Part shown: positions 50,201-53,421 of the stretch, piece by piece
How positions within the stretch are numbered: the stretch's first letter is position 1
How the letters are laid out: each line of letters opens with the position of its first letter
Assembly: GCA_032622095.1 (NCBI GenBank)
Contig: CP136064.1
Location: 276,049,614-276,113,613, forward strand
Origin: Siphonodentalium dalli
Lineage: Eukaryota > Mollusca > Scaphopoda > Gadilida > Siphonodentaliidae
Length of the DNA stretch: 64,000 bases
Reading direction: 5' to 3'
Program-made: the position numbers and the translations under genes
The notes under the pieces: generated by a model
Seen by the model: only the letters and a program-made list of their open reading frames with translations
Databases searched by the model: none
Told to the model about the DNA's origin: nothing

Positions 50201-53143
50201 GTGGTTGTATTAACTTGTCTGTATATATAGTACCATGGTCGGCCCGGTATGTCCTGCTCTCGTCCGTGGTTGTATTAACTTGTATGTAGTACCATGGTCG
50301 GCCCGGTATGTCCTGCTCTTCTCCGTGGTTGTGTTAACTTGTCTGTAGTACCATGGTCGGCCCGGTATGTCCTGCTCTCGCCCGTGGTTGTATTAACTTG
50401 TCTGTAGTACCATGGTCGACCCGGTATGTCATGCTCTTGTCCGTGGTTGTGTTAACTTGTCTGTAGTACCATGGTCGGCCCGGTATGTCCCGCTCTCGTC
50501 CGTGGTTGTATTAACTTGTCTGTAGTACCATGGTCGGCCCGGTATGTCCTGCTCTCATCCGTGGTTGTATTAACTTGTCTGTAGTACCATGGTCGGCCCG
50601 GTATGTCCTGCTCTCACCCGTGGTTGTGTTAACTTCTCTGTAGTACCATGGTCGGCCCGGTATGTCCTGCTCTCGTCCGTGGTTGTATTAACTTGTCTGT
50701 AGTACCATGGTCGGCCCGGTATGTCCTGCTCTTGTCCGTGGTTGTGTTAACTTGTCTGTAGTACCATGGTCGGCCCGGTATGTCCTGCTCTCGCCCGTGG
50801 TTGTATTAACTTGTCTGTAGTACCATGGTCGACCCGGTATGTCCTGCTCTTGTCCGTGGTTGTGTTAACTTGTCTGTAGTACCATGGTCGGCCCAGTATG
50901 TCCCACTCTCGTCCGTGGTTGTATTAACTTGTCTGTAGTACCATGGTCGGCCCGGTATGTCCTGCTCTCGTCCGTGGTTGTATTAACTTGTCTGTAGTAC
51001 CATGGTCTGCCCGGTATGTCCTGCTCTCACCCGTGGTTGTATTAACTTGTCTGTAGTACCATGGTCGGCCCGGTATGTCCTGCTCTCGTCCGTGGTTGTG
51101 TTAACTTGTCTGTAGTACCATGGTCGGCCGGTATGTCCTGCTCTCGCCCGTGGTTGTGTTAACTTGTCTGTAGTACCATGGTCGGCCCGGTATGTCCTGC
51201 TCTCGTCCGTGGTTGTATTAACTTGTCTGTAGTACCATGGTCGGCCCGGTATGTCCTGCTCTCACCCGTGGTTGTATTAACTTGTCTGTAGTACCATGGT
51301 CGGCCCGGTATGTCCTGCTCTCGCCCGTGGTTGTGTTAACTTGTCTGTAGTACCATGGTCTGCCCGGTATGTCCTGCTCTCGTCCGTGGTTGTATTAACT
51401 TGTCTGTAGTACCATGGTCGGCCCGGTATGTCCTGCTCTCGTCCGTGGTTGTATTAACTTGTCTGTAGTACCATGGTCTGCCCGGTATGTCCTGCTCTCA
51501 CCCGTGGTTGTATTAACTTGTCTGTAGTACCATGGTCGGCCCGGTATGTCCTGCTCTCGTCCGTGGTTGTATTAACTTGTCTGTAGTACCATGGTCTGCC
51601 CGGTATGTCCTGCTCTCACCCGTGGTTGTATTAACTTGTCTGTAGTACCATGGTCGGCCCGGTATGTCCTGCTCTCGTCCGTGGTTGTATTAACTTGTCT
51701 GTAGTACCATGGTCGACCCGGTATGTCCTGCTCTCGCCCGTGGTTGTATTAACTTGTCTGTAGTACCATGGTTGGCCCGGTATGTCCTGCTCTCACCCGT
51801 GGTTGTATTAACTTGTCTGTAGTACCATGGTCGGCCCGGTATGTCCCGCTCTCGTCCGTGGTTGTATTAACTTGTCTGTAGTACCATGGTCGGCCCGGTA
51901 TGTCTTGCTCTCGCCCGTGGTTGTGTTAAATTGTCTGTAGTACCATGGTCGGCCCGGTATGTCTTGCTCTCGCCCGTGGTTGTGTTAACTTGTCTGCAGT
52001 ACCATGGTCGGACCGGTATGTCCTGCTCTCGCCCGTGGTTGTGTTAACTTGTCTGTAGTACCATGGTCGGCCCGGTATGTCCTGCTCTCGCCCGTGGTTG
52101 TGTTAACTTGTCTGTAGTACCATGGTCGGCCCGGTATGTCCTGCTCTCGCCCGTGGTTGTGTTAACTTGTCTGTAGTACCATGGTCGGCCCTGTATGTCC
52201 TGCTCTCGTCCGTGGTTGTGTTAACTTGTCTGTAGTACCATGGTAGGACCGGTATGTCCTGCTCTCGCCCGTGGTTGTGTTAACTTGTCTGTAGTACCAT
52301 GCTCGGCCCGGTATGTCCTGCTCTCGTCCGTGGTTGTGTTAACTTGTCTGTAGTACCATGGTCGGCCCGGTATGTCCTGCTCTCATCCGTGGTTGTGTTA
52401 ACTTGTCTGTAGTACCATGGTCGGCCCGGTATGTCCTGCTCTCATCCGTGGTTGTGTTAACTTGTCTGTAGTACCATGGTCGGCCCGGTATGTCCTGCTC
52501 TCGCCCGCGTTGTGTTAACTTGTCTGTGGTACCATGGTCGGCCCGGTATGTCCTGCTCGGATGGGCATGTCGGCGGCATAGGATTATGTAATCATGGCGT
52601 TTGACGGCGATCATATTTGTTGGCCACAATTGTTTTTCGCCTTCGCGTGTAGCAGTATACATTCTTGCCAATTTCTTGGTTCATTTAAATTACAGGCACC
52701 GTTTTATGTAATAACGTCCACATTGAACATAAAGATACGGGAAGTATCCACTATAGCCCATTTATAGCCCATTTATAGCCTCCGTCGGGTATTTATTTAG
52801 TCGAGAGGCAGTGTCCGTTGACAAATGACAAATCTGATAGATTGGGTCAATCATATATATCGATGTGTGTGTACAATTACGTGCGTGTCGTAAACGAAAG
52901 CGATGGTATCTTATATGATTTAAGCCAGTACAACATAAACTGCCTGATTTATAAAATAAACTCAGTTGGTGAATACGAGCCCTATATTGTACTTTTTTGC
53001 AGGAAGGCCGCATAATACACAAGAACACCAACACATGTCTGGATACTAGAGACAGTTCAATGGTAACGCTAAAACCATGCCAAGAGAATGTAGCTTCACA
53101 GATGTGGACTCCTGATTATCACTTCAACTGGGAAAGCATTTAG
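3295..53143 (+). CDS. GALNT: Polypeptide N-acetylgalactosaminyltransferase (ppGalNAc-T), 11 coding exons, complete
   Basis: Joined exons 3295-4265, 25122-25294, 33072-33173, 37601-37710, 40333-40493, 41164-41281, 41947-42123, 42480-42632, 44831-44935, 48362-48475 and 53003-53143 give one 774-residue frame with all introns GT-AG. Family knowledge: these Golgi type II enzymes transfer GalNAc from UDP-GalNAc to Ser/Thr and so start mucin-type O-glycans. Seen: membrane segment about residues 30-49; long stem to about 315; IPDTR; DSH metal motif at 429-431; WGGEN at 535-539; second His ligand at 563; AEVWMDEY; then a three-repeat ricin-type lectin domain (about 660-770) with CL motifs at 664, 707 and 740. 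The stem of roughly 270 residues is much longer than in GALNT1/2 and recalls GALNT5, but orthology is not shown. Oddities: INDNS replaces the usual VDDxS, and the lectin alpha and beta repeats lack the CLD Asp. An in-frame ATG at 3364 (751 aa) is an alternative start. Confidence 0.95.
4275..4484. mobile_element. Fold-back MITE, family A, copy 2 (full-length)
   Basis: Almost perfect hairpin with arms of about 95 bp: TGCCCAAAGTAATTGACC, CCACAGCAGAATTATGG, GGATTTAGTCGGAAATATGG, CATTCATCGGAAAGC and their reverse complements. It begins nine bases after the exon 1 splice donor (intron starts 4266). Confidence 0.9.
4618..4935. repeat. Inverted-repeat element with internal short tandem units
   Basis: GAGGTGCACTATTTCAC at 4619 is mirrored by GTGAAATAGTGCAACTC at 4864, with a further TATTGCACCTC at 4924. 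The interior has repeated GACCCCCGTTGA and CATTGTTCTCCGACA units about 57 bp apart and a G homopolymer at 4647. Confidence 0.55.
4936..5439. other. Intron 1 segment without recognisable features
   Basis: Open frames of 65-97 codons here have no family likeness and overlap each other. Nothing supportable. Confidence 0.3.
5440..5560 (-). repeat. tRNA-derived SINE head
   Basis: On the - strand the order is TGACTCAGTCGGTAAGG (A-box-like) then ATTCGAATCCC (B-box match) about 45 bp later, the layout of a polymerase III tRNA-like promoter. The arms do not fold into a clean tRNA, so this is a SINE head or tRNA pseudogene rather than a functional tRNA. Confidence 0.5.
5840..5956. mobile_element. Fold-back MITE, family B, copy 1
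   Basis: TGTCATTTGCAGAATGAGGT and AGAGGGTGAATTTAGTGA are followed by their reverse complements, with a short GC-containing loop (CATAGCGGGCTAGC). Related copies lie at 6153 and, doubled, at 46576. Confidence 0.85.
6153..6258. mobile_element. Fold-back MITE, family B, copy 2
   Basis: GCAGAATGGGGTCTCCAGAG on the left pairs with CACCCTCTGTGGACCTCATT on the right. It is more diverged than the copies at 5840 and 46576. Confidence 0.75.
6259..7610. other. Intron 1 segment, no gene seen
   Basis: No conserved coding sequence. 7430-7520 includes phrases (CCAATTCTGACG, GGATTTTCATTCACTCGTAA) that recur near 10.27, 10.97 and 11.34 kb and mark an old dispersed repeat. Confidence 0.3.
7611..8068 (+). repeat. 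458-bp dispersed repeat, copy 1 (inverted partner at 39231-39690)
   Basis: From GGAATCAGGGAGCTAAATGT to AACCATTTAGTTC this matches 39231-39690 in reverse complement almost throughout, with small differences only. The family is unknown and no coding frame is evident. A family A MITE follows immediately at its right end. Confidence 0.85.
8061..8250. mobile_element. Fold-back MITE, family A, copy 3
   Basis: Arms AAATAGTCGACTCCTTAACC and GTAGTCGATTATTTAGTGC with the same GGATTTAGTCGGAAATATGG core as copies 1 and 2. The termini differ from those copies, making a subfamily. Confidence 0.8.
8732..9045 (+). mobile_element. Truncated TTAA-type MITE with a degenerate TTTAACAATTTTTATCA tandem
   Basis: The left end CCCTTTCATGACGGGAGC follows TTAA and matches the element at 21820. 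One half of the shared hairpin (ATATATAAGAGAATGCA) is at 8787-8805. The rest is an imperfect tandem of about 35 bp (ATTCTTTAACAATTTTTATC), also present inside other hairpin-bearing MITEs. No right terminus is found. Confidence 0.6.
9046..13579. other. Intron 1 segment with scattered old repeat pieces
   Basis: Phrases such as TTTCCAACTGTTGA, GGTGAGACACCC and CCAATTCTGACGCAAA recur at 10.27, 11.1-11.4, 20.6, 38.2 and 46.4 kb, indicating a decayed interspersed family. 10780-10915 is similar to 45480-45600. The longest open frames (108 and 127 codons near 10.8 and 11.4 kb) have no recognisable protein features. No gene supported. Confidence 0.35.
13580..13685. mobile_element. Half copy of fold-back MITE family A
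   Basis: GAGCTTTCCGATGAATGG, AAATCCTGAAAATTACCC and GTCGATTAATTAGGGCATTA match the right arm of copy 3. The left arm is absent. Confidence 0.65.
14314..14729 (+). pseudogene. Probable LINE 3' end: C-terminal coding tail plus terminal simple repeat
   Basis: An 84-codon frame (14314-14568) has the look of the extreme C terminus of a CR1-like non-LTR retrotransposon protein: LLMKTQFP-like [10 protein letters not shown], then [13 protein letters not shown], ending ARDEHR. A stop lies in frame just upstream. It is followed by about 160 bp of AT-rich sequence ending ATTAAACTTATCTTAT, like a LINE 3' tail. The family call is from memory of general pattern only. Confidence 0.4.
14730..16005. other. 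Intron 1 segment, no gene seen
   Basis: Contains a short hairpin at 15787-15837 (CGCTTCACTCGACCCACCGT and GGTGGTCACAGCGAAGCG) and open frames of 68 and 94 codons without family likeness. Confidence 0.3.
16006..16528. mobile_element. Inverted-repeat element, 523 bp
   Basis: GATTGTCCACTTATAAATGG at the left end is mirrored by CCATTTATAAGTGGACA at the right. The arms extend about 150 bp through GGTACCGAAAATGGTCAT, GGCACGCGAGCTTG and TCCTGCAT. The 220-bp interior has a 63-codon frame (16177-16368) without recognisable domains. Likely a non-autonomous DNA transposon. Confidence 0.75.
16529..17560. other. Intron 1 segment, no feature seen
   Basis: Short overlapping open frames only; no repeat relationship found within the window. 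Confidence 0.25.
17565..18040. mobile_element. TTAA-flanked MITE with 16-bp termini and internal hairpin
   Basis: TTAA target duplications at 17561-17564 and 18041-18044 enclose termini CCCTTTCAGTGCCAGG and CCTGGCACTGAAAGGG. A TTAA duplication with CCCTTT termini is the hallmark of piggyBac-type non-autonomous elements. Inside lies the shared hairpin (17622-17692, arms TTCTCTTATATATGCGAG). Confidence 0.85.
18245..18461 (+). repeat. SINE-like element, 5' part (interrupted at 18458)
   Basis: GCGCGGGTTCTAACCCCG resembles a tRNA T-arm/B box. It is followed by AATCGGGACCGA, GGACATCTCAATGTG, three copies of the 19-bp ATCGATACGTGACCATTTT and GTTCACGCTCACTGAATC. The same order occurs, inverted, at 39000-39140. 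The GGACAT...ATACGTG part is the source unit of the satellite at 451. Confidence 0.7.
18462..18797. mobile_element. TTAA-flanked MITE inserted inside the SINE-like element
   Basis: Termini CCCTTTACCCAAC and GTTGGGTAAAGGG between TTAA duplications (18458-18461, 18798-18801). SINE-like sequence resumes on the right (GCAATGCACACTCATAATGA). Contains one full hairpin module (18487-18557) and a half module (18619-18650). Same family as 20081-20473 but in opposite orientation. Confidence 0.9.
18802..18840 (+). repeat. SINE-like element, 3' part
   Basis: GCAATGCACACTCATAATGA and GTCCTTGCCTCCATAA match the element at 39 kb in reverse complement, showing the two parts were contiguous before the MITE landed. 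Confidence 0.65.
18841..19462. other. Intron 1 segment, no gene seen
   Basis: A 94-codon frame (19093-19377) has no family likeness. Confidence 0.25.
19463..19582 (+). repeat. 30-bp tandem repeat, four copies
   Basis: GAGTTAATTTGTGTAACAAT followed by GGCCATGGTG repeats at 19463, 19494, 19524 and 19554. Confidence 0.9.
20081..20473. mobile_element. TTAA-flanked MITE with two hairpin modules
   Basis: TTAA at 20077-20080 and 20474-20477 encloses CCCTTTACCCAAC and its inverse. Complete shared hairpins lie at about 20229-20298 and 20380-20447. Its non-hairpin body (CCGGCCAAATAAAGCTGCAA onward) matches 18660-18785 inverted. Confidence 0.9.
20478..21815. other. Intron 1 segment, no gene seen
   Basis: 20610-20720 contains a copy of the old TTTCCAACTGTTGA family. 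Open frames of 65-94 codons show no domain. Confidence 0.3.
21745..22175. mobile_element. Decayed TTAA-type MITE with diverged hairpin modules
   Basis: From TTAA at 21816, left terminus CCCTTCCATGACTGGAGC and right terminus AGCTCCCGTCATGAAAAG (22155-22175) are inverted. Diverged hairpins (TTCTCTTATATATGCGAGTC; GGGAGACTCGCATCTATAAG) lie between. A further decayed module at 21745-21800 precedes it. The right TTAA is lost. Confidence 0.65.
22746..23399. mobile_element. Inverted-repeat element with TTTAAAGGGGTACTGTAC termini
   Basis: TTTAAAGGGGTACTGTACCC on the left and GTGTACAGTACACCTTTAAA on the right are inverted. The interior of about 610 bp has no coding sequence. Related termini occur at 47969-48273. 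Confidence 0.6.
23864..24020. repeat. Near-perfect palindrome, about 75-bp arms
   Basis: AAGGATTAACTGTCATGTGG through ATGGAGATGTAACCGTGA to AACTTGTGTAAAACCC is followed after a few bases by its reverse complement with very few mismatches. A recent fold-back element or a palindromic insertion. Confidence 0.9.
24021..25121. other. 3' end of intron 1
   Basis: 24464-24500 (AGGTAAGTGGGTGTCAGACC) and 24670-24830 match, inverted or diverged, the repeats at 36.84-37.39 kb. Apart from the exon 2 acceptor nothing else is visible. Confidence 0.4.
25122..25294 (+). CDS. GALNT: ppGalNAc-T exon 2: start of catalytic GT-A domain
   Basis: Acceptor tttttcag, donor gtaaca; phase 2 in, phase 1 out. It encodes residues 324-381: the first conserved Cys, then [26 protein letters not shown] and [12 protein letters not shown]. 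This is the N-terminal Rossmann-like half that binds UDP. The usual VDDxS reads INDNS here, so the first Asp is Asn. Confidence 0.95.
25879..25953 (+). repeat. 75-bp inverted repeat, left end
   Basis: CACGCCCGATAACCCTATAG to TGATATTGTGTGGCGG is the reverse complement, with few mismatches, of 29287-29362. The pair brackets about 3.5 kb of intron 2 and may be the ends of a DNA transposon. Confidence 0.7.
26480..26655. repeat. Fold-back element
   Basis: AACCACACATATGTGTGC and GCACACATAATGTGTGGTT, flanked by ATAAAATA and TATTTTAT, form inverted ends about 160 bp apart. Confidence 0.6.
27035..27405. repeat. Inverted 25-bp repeat pair
   Basis: TTGTCAATACCGTGGGGCAG at 27038 is mirrored by CTGCCCCACGGTATTGACAA at 27379, separated by about 320 bp of AT-rich sequence with no coding content. 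Confidence 0.55.
27780..28350 (+). repeat. 170-bp tandem repeat (three copies) with a GGACGGACAGACAGG tail
   Basis: AACAAAGATGA(A/G)TAACT recurs near 27.80, 27.98 and 28.15 kb and AATGTCCTCATAGTGG-like phrases near 27.86, 28.04 and 28.21 kb. The third copy runs into CGGACGGACAGACAGG and a C8/G10 tract at 28340-28362. This layout is typical of molluscan interspersed elements. Confidence 0.75.
29287..29362 (-). repeat. 75-bp inverted repeat, right end
   Basis: Partner of 25879-25953 (GCCTATAGGGTTATCGGGCG). Confidence 0.7.
29640..29820. mobile_element. Shared hairpin module with AATTGTTAAAGAATGTAA tandem
   Basis: 29744-29813 is a near-perfect hairpin (GCATTCTCTTATATATGCGA and reverse complement around GCGACCTATGGTAGAC). 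To its left are three copies of AAAAATTGTTAAAGAATGTA spaced by about 40 bp, as inside the other hairpin-bearing MITEs. No terminal repeats are found, so this is a fragment. Confidence 0.65.
29900..30270 (+). repeat. 131-bp duplicated repeat ending in CAGACAGACAG
   Basis: TTGAATTGACCATTTTGAAG recurs at about 29973 and 30102, with GGTCCAAAACACTCCCCGG and TTTCGTCGAAATCCGT in each copy. A relative with ACTTCGTCCGGG at its start lies at 53950-54790. Possibly the 3' region of a non-LTR element. Confidence 0.55.
30588..31150 (+). repeat. Palindrome-headed interspersed element, copy 1
   Basis: It starts with the palindrome TACCATAGTATGGTA inside TATGTTTACC...GGTAAACATA, then TTGCCCGGATTGACCACTCG, a GTCCGTCCGTC microsatellite, then subrepeats with ACAGATCGAGTTCGAATATG and GAGTTATGGCCC at about 130-bp spacing. 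Sibling at 33231. Confidence 0.75.
31589..32045 (+). repeat. Palindrome-headed element, copy 2, with internal duplication
   Basis: TACCATAGTATGGTACACAT occurs at 31602 and again from 31888. AACTCTGCCA and AATCTGTTTGGAGCAACATT are each present twice (31780-31870, 31935-32040). Confidence 0.65.
32448..32503 (+). repeat. 52-bp repeated segment with CCGATCGTGATCGG palindrome, copy 1
   Basis: ATCGCCAAGG, GGGTTAA, CATCTGCCGATCGTGATCGG and CCTCTCGTTA recur nearly unchanged at 35155-35207. No coding content. Confidence 0.7.
33072..33173 (+). CDS. GALNT: ppGalNAc-T exon 3: catalytic domain
   Basis: Acceptor ttttccag, donor gtatga; phase 1 in and out. It encodes residues 382-415, including DDFST and [14 protein letters not shown]. 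The latter matches the conserved R.GLIRAR helix between the UDP site and the metal motif. Confidence 0.95.
33228..33640 (+). repeat. Palindrome-headed interspersed element, copy 3
   Basis: Same head (TACCATAGTATGGTA), GTCTGTCTGTCTGTCC tract and CAGATCGAGTTCGAAT subrepeats as 30588-31150. It starts about 55 bp after the exon 3 donor. Further GATCGAGTTCGAATATGG material continues to about 34080. The long open frame here is repeat-derived. Confidence 0.8.
34100..35150. other. Intron 3 segment of diffuse repeat-like sequence
   Basis: Phrases shared with 31.3-31.6 kb (GTAGGGATGTT, AACCCTTT, AGTTTTAATTGGAATA-like) suggest the 3' continuation of the palindrome-headed family. No gene. Confidence 0.35.
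35155..35207 (+). repeat. 52-bp repeated segment with CCGATCGTGATCGG palindrome, copy 2
   Basis: Partner of 32448-32503, with one extra A in GGGTTAAAC. Confidence 0.7.
36235..36282. repeat. (TA)n microsatellite
   Basis: About 24 TA units without interruption in intron 3. Confidence 0.95.
36835..37392 (+). repeat. Duplicated interspersed repeat in intron 3
   Basis: GTTACCTGGTCAGACACCCA with CTTACCACTTATTGGTTAC occurs at about 36839, 36988 and 37352. CATATCAAAAAGCCTTCGGG to CATCCCGGGATGCTAGGTGT occurs at 36895 and 37253. Relatives are at 24.46-24.83 kb (inverted). 37389-37438 recurs at 44589-44640. Confidence 0.75.
37601..37710 (+). CDS. GALNT: ppGalNAc-T exon 4: DxH metal-binding motif
   Basis: Acceptor attcttcag, donor gtaagc; phase 1 in, 0 out. 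It encodes residues 416-452: [19 protein letters not shown] followed by [10 protein letters not shown]429-S-H431 is the DxH motif that coordinates Mn2+ and the nucleotide-sugar diphosphate in this family. Confidence 0.97.
37711..38990. other. Intron 4, first part
   Basis: 38.17-38.45 kb carries old-family TTTCCAACT phrases, and 38.18-38.22 kb carries a half terminus of the hAT-like family (GGCAGCGCGAACCCTG). No gene. Confidence 0.35.
38990..39150 (-). repeat. SINE-like element, uninterrupted copy
   Basis: Read on the - strand: GGGCGGGTTCGAAGCCCG (T-arm/B-box-like), ATCGGGACC, GATCTGAGTTGAGGGACATC, CAATGTGCCATTC, GATGCATGGCCATTTCAATA, GTTCACGCTAACC. It contains one copy of the sequence amplified as the 65-bp satellite at 451-1449. 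Confidence 0.7.
39231..39690 (-). repeat. 458-bp dispersed repeat, copy 2 (inverted relative to 7611-8068)
   Basis: Reverse complement of the intron 1 copy. Both lie in the same primary transcript in opposite orientation, flanking exons 2-4. Confidence 0.85.
40333..40493 (+). CDS. GALNT: ppGalNAc-T exon 5: catalytic domain centre
   Basis: Acceptor tgttccag, donor gtaacg; phase 0 in, 2 out. It encodes residues 453-505. [13 protein letters not shown] matches the family's P.ID.I...TF.Y segment, and [15 protein letters not shown] matches the conserved GGF.W...F.W strand-loop. Confidence 0.96.
41164..41281 (+). CDS. GALNT: ppGalNAc-T exon 6: WGGEN acceptor-site motif
   Basis: Acceptor gctttcag, donor gtaaac; phase 2 in, 0 out. 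It encodes residues 506-545: [37 protein letters not shown]. This is the Gal/GalNAc-transferase signature with WGGEN at 535-539, which shapes the sugar and acceptor pocket. Confidence 0.97.
41337..41386. repeat. (TA)n microsatellite in intron 6
   Basis: About 23 TA units, 56 bp downstream of the exon 6 donor. Confidence 0.95.
41801..41886. repeat. Hairpin in intron 6
   Basis: AAAGTGATATGAAACACTCC and GGAGTGTTTCATATCACTTT are 25-bp perfect arms (each with GGTAG/CTACC) around a 36-bp loop, ending about 60 bp before exon 7. Confidence 0.85.
41947..42123 (+). CDS. GALNT: ppGalNAc-T exon 7: second metal-ligand His
   Basis: Acceptor ataccag, donor gtacgt; phase 0 both ends. It encodes residues 546-604: [21 protein letters not shown], with His563 as the third metal ligand, then the mobile-loop region [11 protein letters not shown] and [13 protein letters not shown]. 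All expected catalytic residues are present. Confidence 0.97.
42336..42425. repeat. Shared hairpin module halves in intron 7
   Basis: GCCTCGCATATATAAGAGAA and TTCTCTTATATATGCGAGGC face outward around CACAATTTACCTTGACCTTG, the same spacer phrase seen at 21.7-22.07 kb. It ends 55 bp before exon 8. Confidence 0.75.
42480..42632 (+). CDS. GALNT: ppGalNAc-T exon 8: end of catalytic domain and linker
   Basis: Acceptor atattacag, donor gtgagt at 42633; phase 0 both ends. It encodes residues 605-655: [25 protein letters not shown], the conserved closing helix before the lectin linker. Its last 70 or so bases and the donor are duplicated directly downstream (42643-42722). The second donor at 42714 is exactly 81 bases further and keeps the frame open. 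Confidence 0.95.
42643..42722 (+). repeat. Duplicated 3' end of exon 8 with a second in-frame donor
   Basis: This tract repeats the exon 8 terminus (TGGTATCTAGATACAGTGA to TTCGGCGAG and its gtgagttt donor) with scattered substitutions and a two-base insertion. If the donor at 42714 is used instead of 42633, the exon gains 81 bases (27 codons) with no stop and the same phase into exon 9. The extra peptide would sit in the linker between catalytic and lectin domains. It could be a decayed duplication or a live alternative-splice site. Confidence 0.8.
43003..43255 (+). repeat. 63-bp minisatellite, four units
   Basis: GTGTCCTGTTGTATTTTGTC, AGCCGTCTCTCTGGATACAT recur at exactly 63-bp spacing. As 63 is divisible by three and stop-free, frames of 106 and 155 codons remain open on the two strands; they are artefacts. 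Confidence 0.95.
43889..44256. repeat. GA-rich microsatellite ending in a G tract
   Basis: Nearly pure GAGA with occasional T, C and GG variants for about 370 bp, then 14 G. It yields spurious Leu/Ser frames on the - strand. Confidence 0.97.
44831..44935 (+). CDS. GALNT: ppGalNAc-T exon 9: lectin domain, alpha repeat
   Basis: Acceptor tttacag, donor gtaata; phase 0. It encodes residues 656-690, with TCLRVDN (C664) and SPC (C683), ending THQ. In the alpha repeat the usual CLD is CLR. The QxW-like element spans the exon 9/10 junction as Q-M-F. Confidence 0.92.
44936..46575. other. Intron 9, first part
   Basis: 45.48-45.60 kb resembles 10.78-10.92 kb. 46.37-46.47 kb is another TTTCCAACTGTTGA-family copy. 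No gene. Confidence 0.35.
46576..46887. mobile_element. Compound fold-back MITE, family B, two palindromes in tandem
   Basis: The outer arms (CAACTATAATAG, TATCAAGCCTTGAAATAGTG, GTCATTTGCAGAATGAGGT) pair across the whole 312 bp. Inside are two adjacent palindromes of AGAGGGTGAATTTAGTGATG type separated by GAGGTGTAA. Confidence 0.9.
47061..47204. repeat. Hairpin element in intron 9
   Basis: ATCTACAACTCGTCCCCAGT and ACTGGGGACGAGTTGTAGAT, with TTTACAAAACGAG and GGTCTGGACC inside, form about 65-bp arms. Confidence 0.85.
47330..47455 (+). mobile_element. Probable LINE 3' tail
   Basis: GAGTGAATAAATAATTGAAT followed by TGAATTGAT resembles the 3' terminus and simple-repeat tail of non-LTR retrotransposons. 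No coding part is recognised. Confidence 0.35.
47969..48273. mobile_element. Inverted-repeat element with TTAAAGGAGTTCTGTATAC termini
   Basis: Left TTAAAGGAGTTCTGTATACA, right TGTACAGTACCCCTTTA. The subterminal GGGACCATCTCCTTTTATA is also inverted (48009 and 48225). Related in ends to 22746-23399. It lies just upstream of exon 10. Confidence 0.65.
48362..48475 (+). CDS. GALNT: ppGalNAc-T exon 10: lectin domain, beta repeat
   Basis: Acceptor attttcag, donor gtaagt; phase 0. It encodes residues 691-728: [19 protein letters not shown] (C707) and C721 DHRWKFQ. This is a beta trefoil lobe with CLG in place of CLD and H-R-W in place of QxW. Confidence 0.93.
48491..48956. mobile_element. Hairpin MITE with long perfect termini in intron 10
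   Basis: ATATGTGACC...ATCAAATCCAGTCGTA and its inverse bracket 466 bp and run into the full shared hairpin at both ends (48546-48618, 48834-48904). The centre has the AATATTTTCTTGTATTCTTT / AATTGTAAGAA material. Its termini differ from the TTAA-type elements although the hairpin is the same. It starts 16 bp after the exon 10 donor. Confidence 0.88.
49088..49555 (+). pseudogene. LINE (CR1/L2-like) endonuclease-to-RT linker fragment
   Basis: The frame reads [39 protein letters not shown] and [10 protein letters not shown]. This matches the C-terminal part of the apurinic-type endonuclease of non-LTR retrotransposons (family pattern QL...PT..T..S.SLLDL...N). Downstream, with stops and a frame change, follow [13 protein letters not shown] and [20 protein letters not shown], like the linker before reverse transcriptase. 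There is no RT domain: the fragment is cut off where the minisatellite begins. Confidence 0.7.
49579..52559 (+). repeat. 59-bp minisatellite, about 50 units
   Basis: The unit contains CATGGTCGGCCCGGTATGTC, CTGCTCTCGTCCGTGG and TTGTGTTAACTTGTCTGTAG. Variants (TCTGCCC, TCGACCC, CACCCGTGG, GTATTAAC) are ordered: in 51.0-51.7 kb a two-unit alternation of TCTGCCC/CACCC and TCGGCCC/CGTCC types repeats, and a seven-unit block (413 bp) near 50411 recurs at 50824. A - strand frame of 110 codons is an artefact. Confidence 0.97.
52560..53002. other. 3' end of intron 10
   Basis: No repeat relationship found; pyrimidine tract and acceptor at its end. Confidence 0.4.
53003..53143 (+). CDS. GALNT: ppGalNAc-T exon 11: lectin gamma repeat and stop
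   Basis: Acceptor tttttgcag; phase 0. It encodes residues 729-774 then [22 protein letters not shown] (C740, D742), C754 and SQMWTP. Only this gamma repeat keeps both CLD and QxW, so any GalNAc-binding by the lectin domain would be expected here. Confidence 0.95.
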   Translation, partial: EGRIIHKNTNTCLDTRDSSMVTLKPCQENVASQMWTPDYHFNWESI

Positions 53144-53303
53144 GGACTTTTTTGTCAATTGTAACGTTATACATTGGTCAATAGAACGCGGGTCCAAGCT
53201 ATGGATGTCGTGACGCGATATCGTTCCAATAATACTGTTGCCATAATTGTATAAACTACAGCAAGACTTGTGGCTATAAGGTTATTGTTAAGTTTTTGTT
53301 TGA

Positions 53304-53309
53304 ATTAAA
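53304..53309 (+). promoter_or_regulatory. Polyadenylation signal ATTAAA of the ppGalNAc-T gene
   Basis: ATTAAA occurs 161 bases after the stop codon in AT-rich sequence, followed by TTTTATTACACA. No AATAAA lies closer to the stop. It implies a short 3' UTR of about 170-190 bases. Confidence 0.55.
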
Positions 53310-53421
53310 TTTTATTACACATCTCGAGTTTAGTTACAAATTATTCCTGTTCAATATATGGGAGACCAATGGTAGCAGACCTTTATTTACCTTTCTGCAA
53401 CTAAATGGATTATCCCCATTA

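Noticed and set aside
52339-52671. 110-codon - strand frame with [10 protein letters not shown]-type repeats
   Set aside because: Read-through of the 59-bp minisatellite, whose period is not a multiple of three; openness is limited to the last units.
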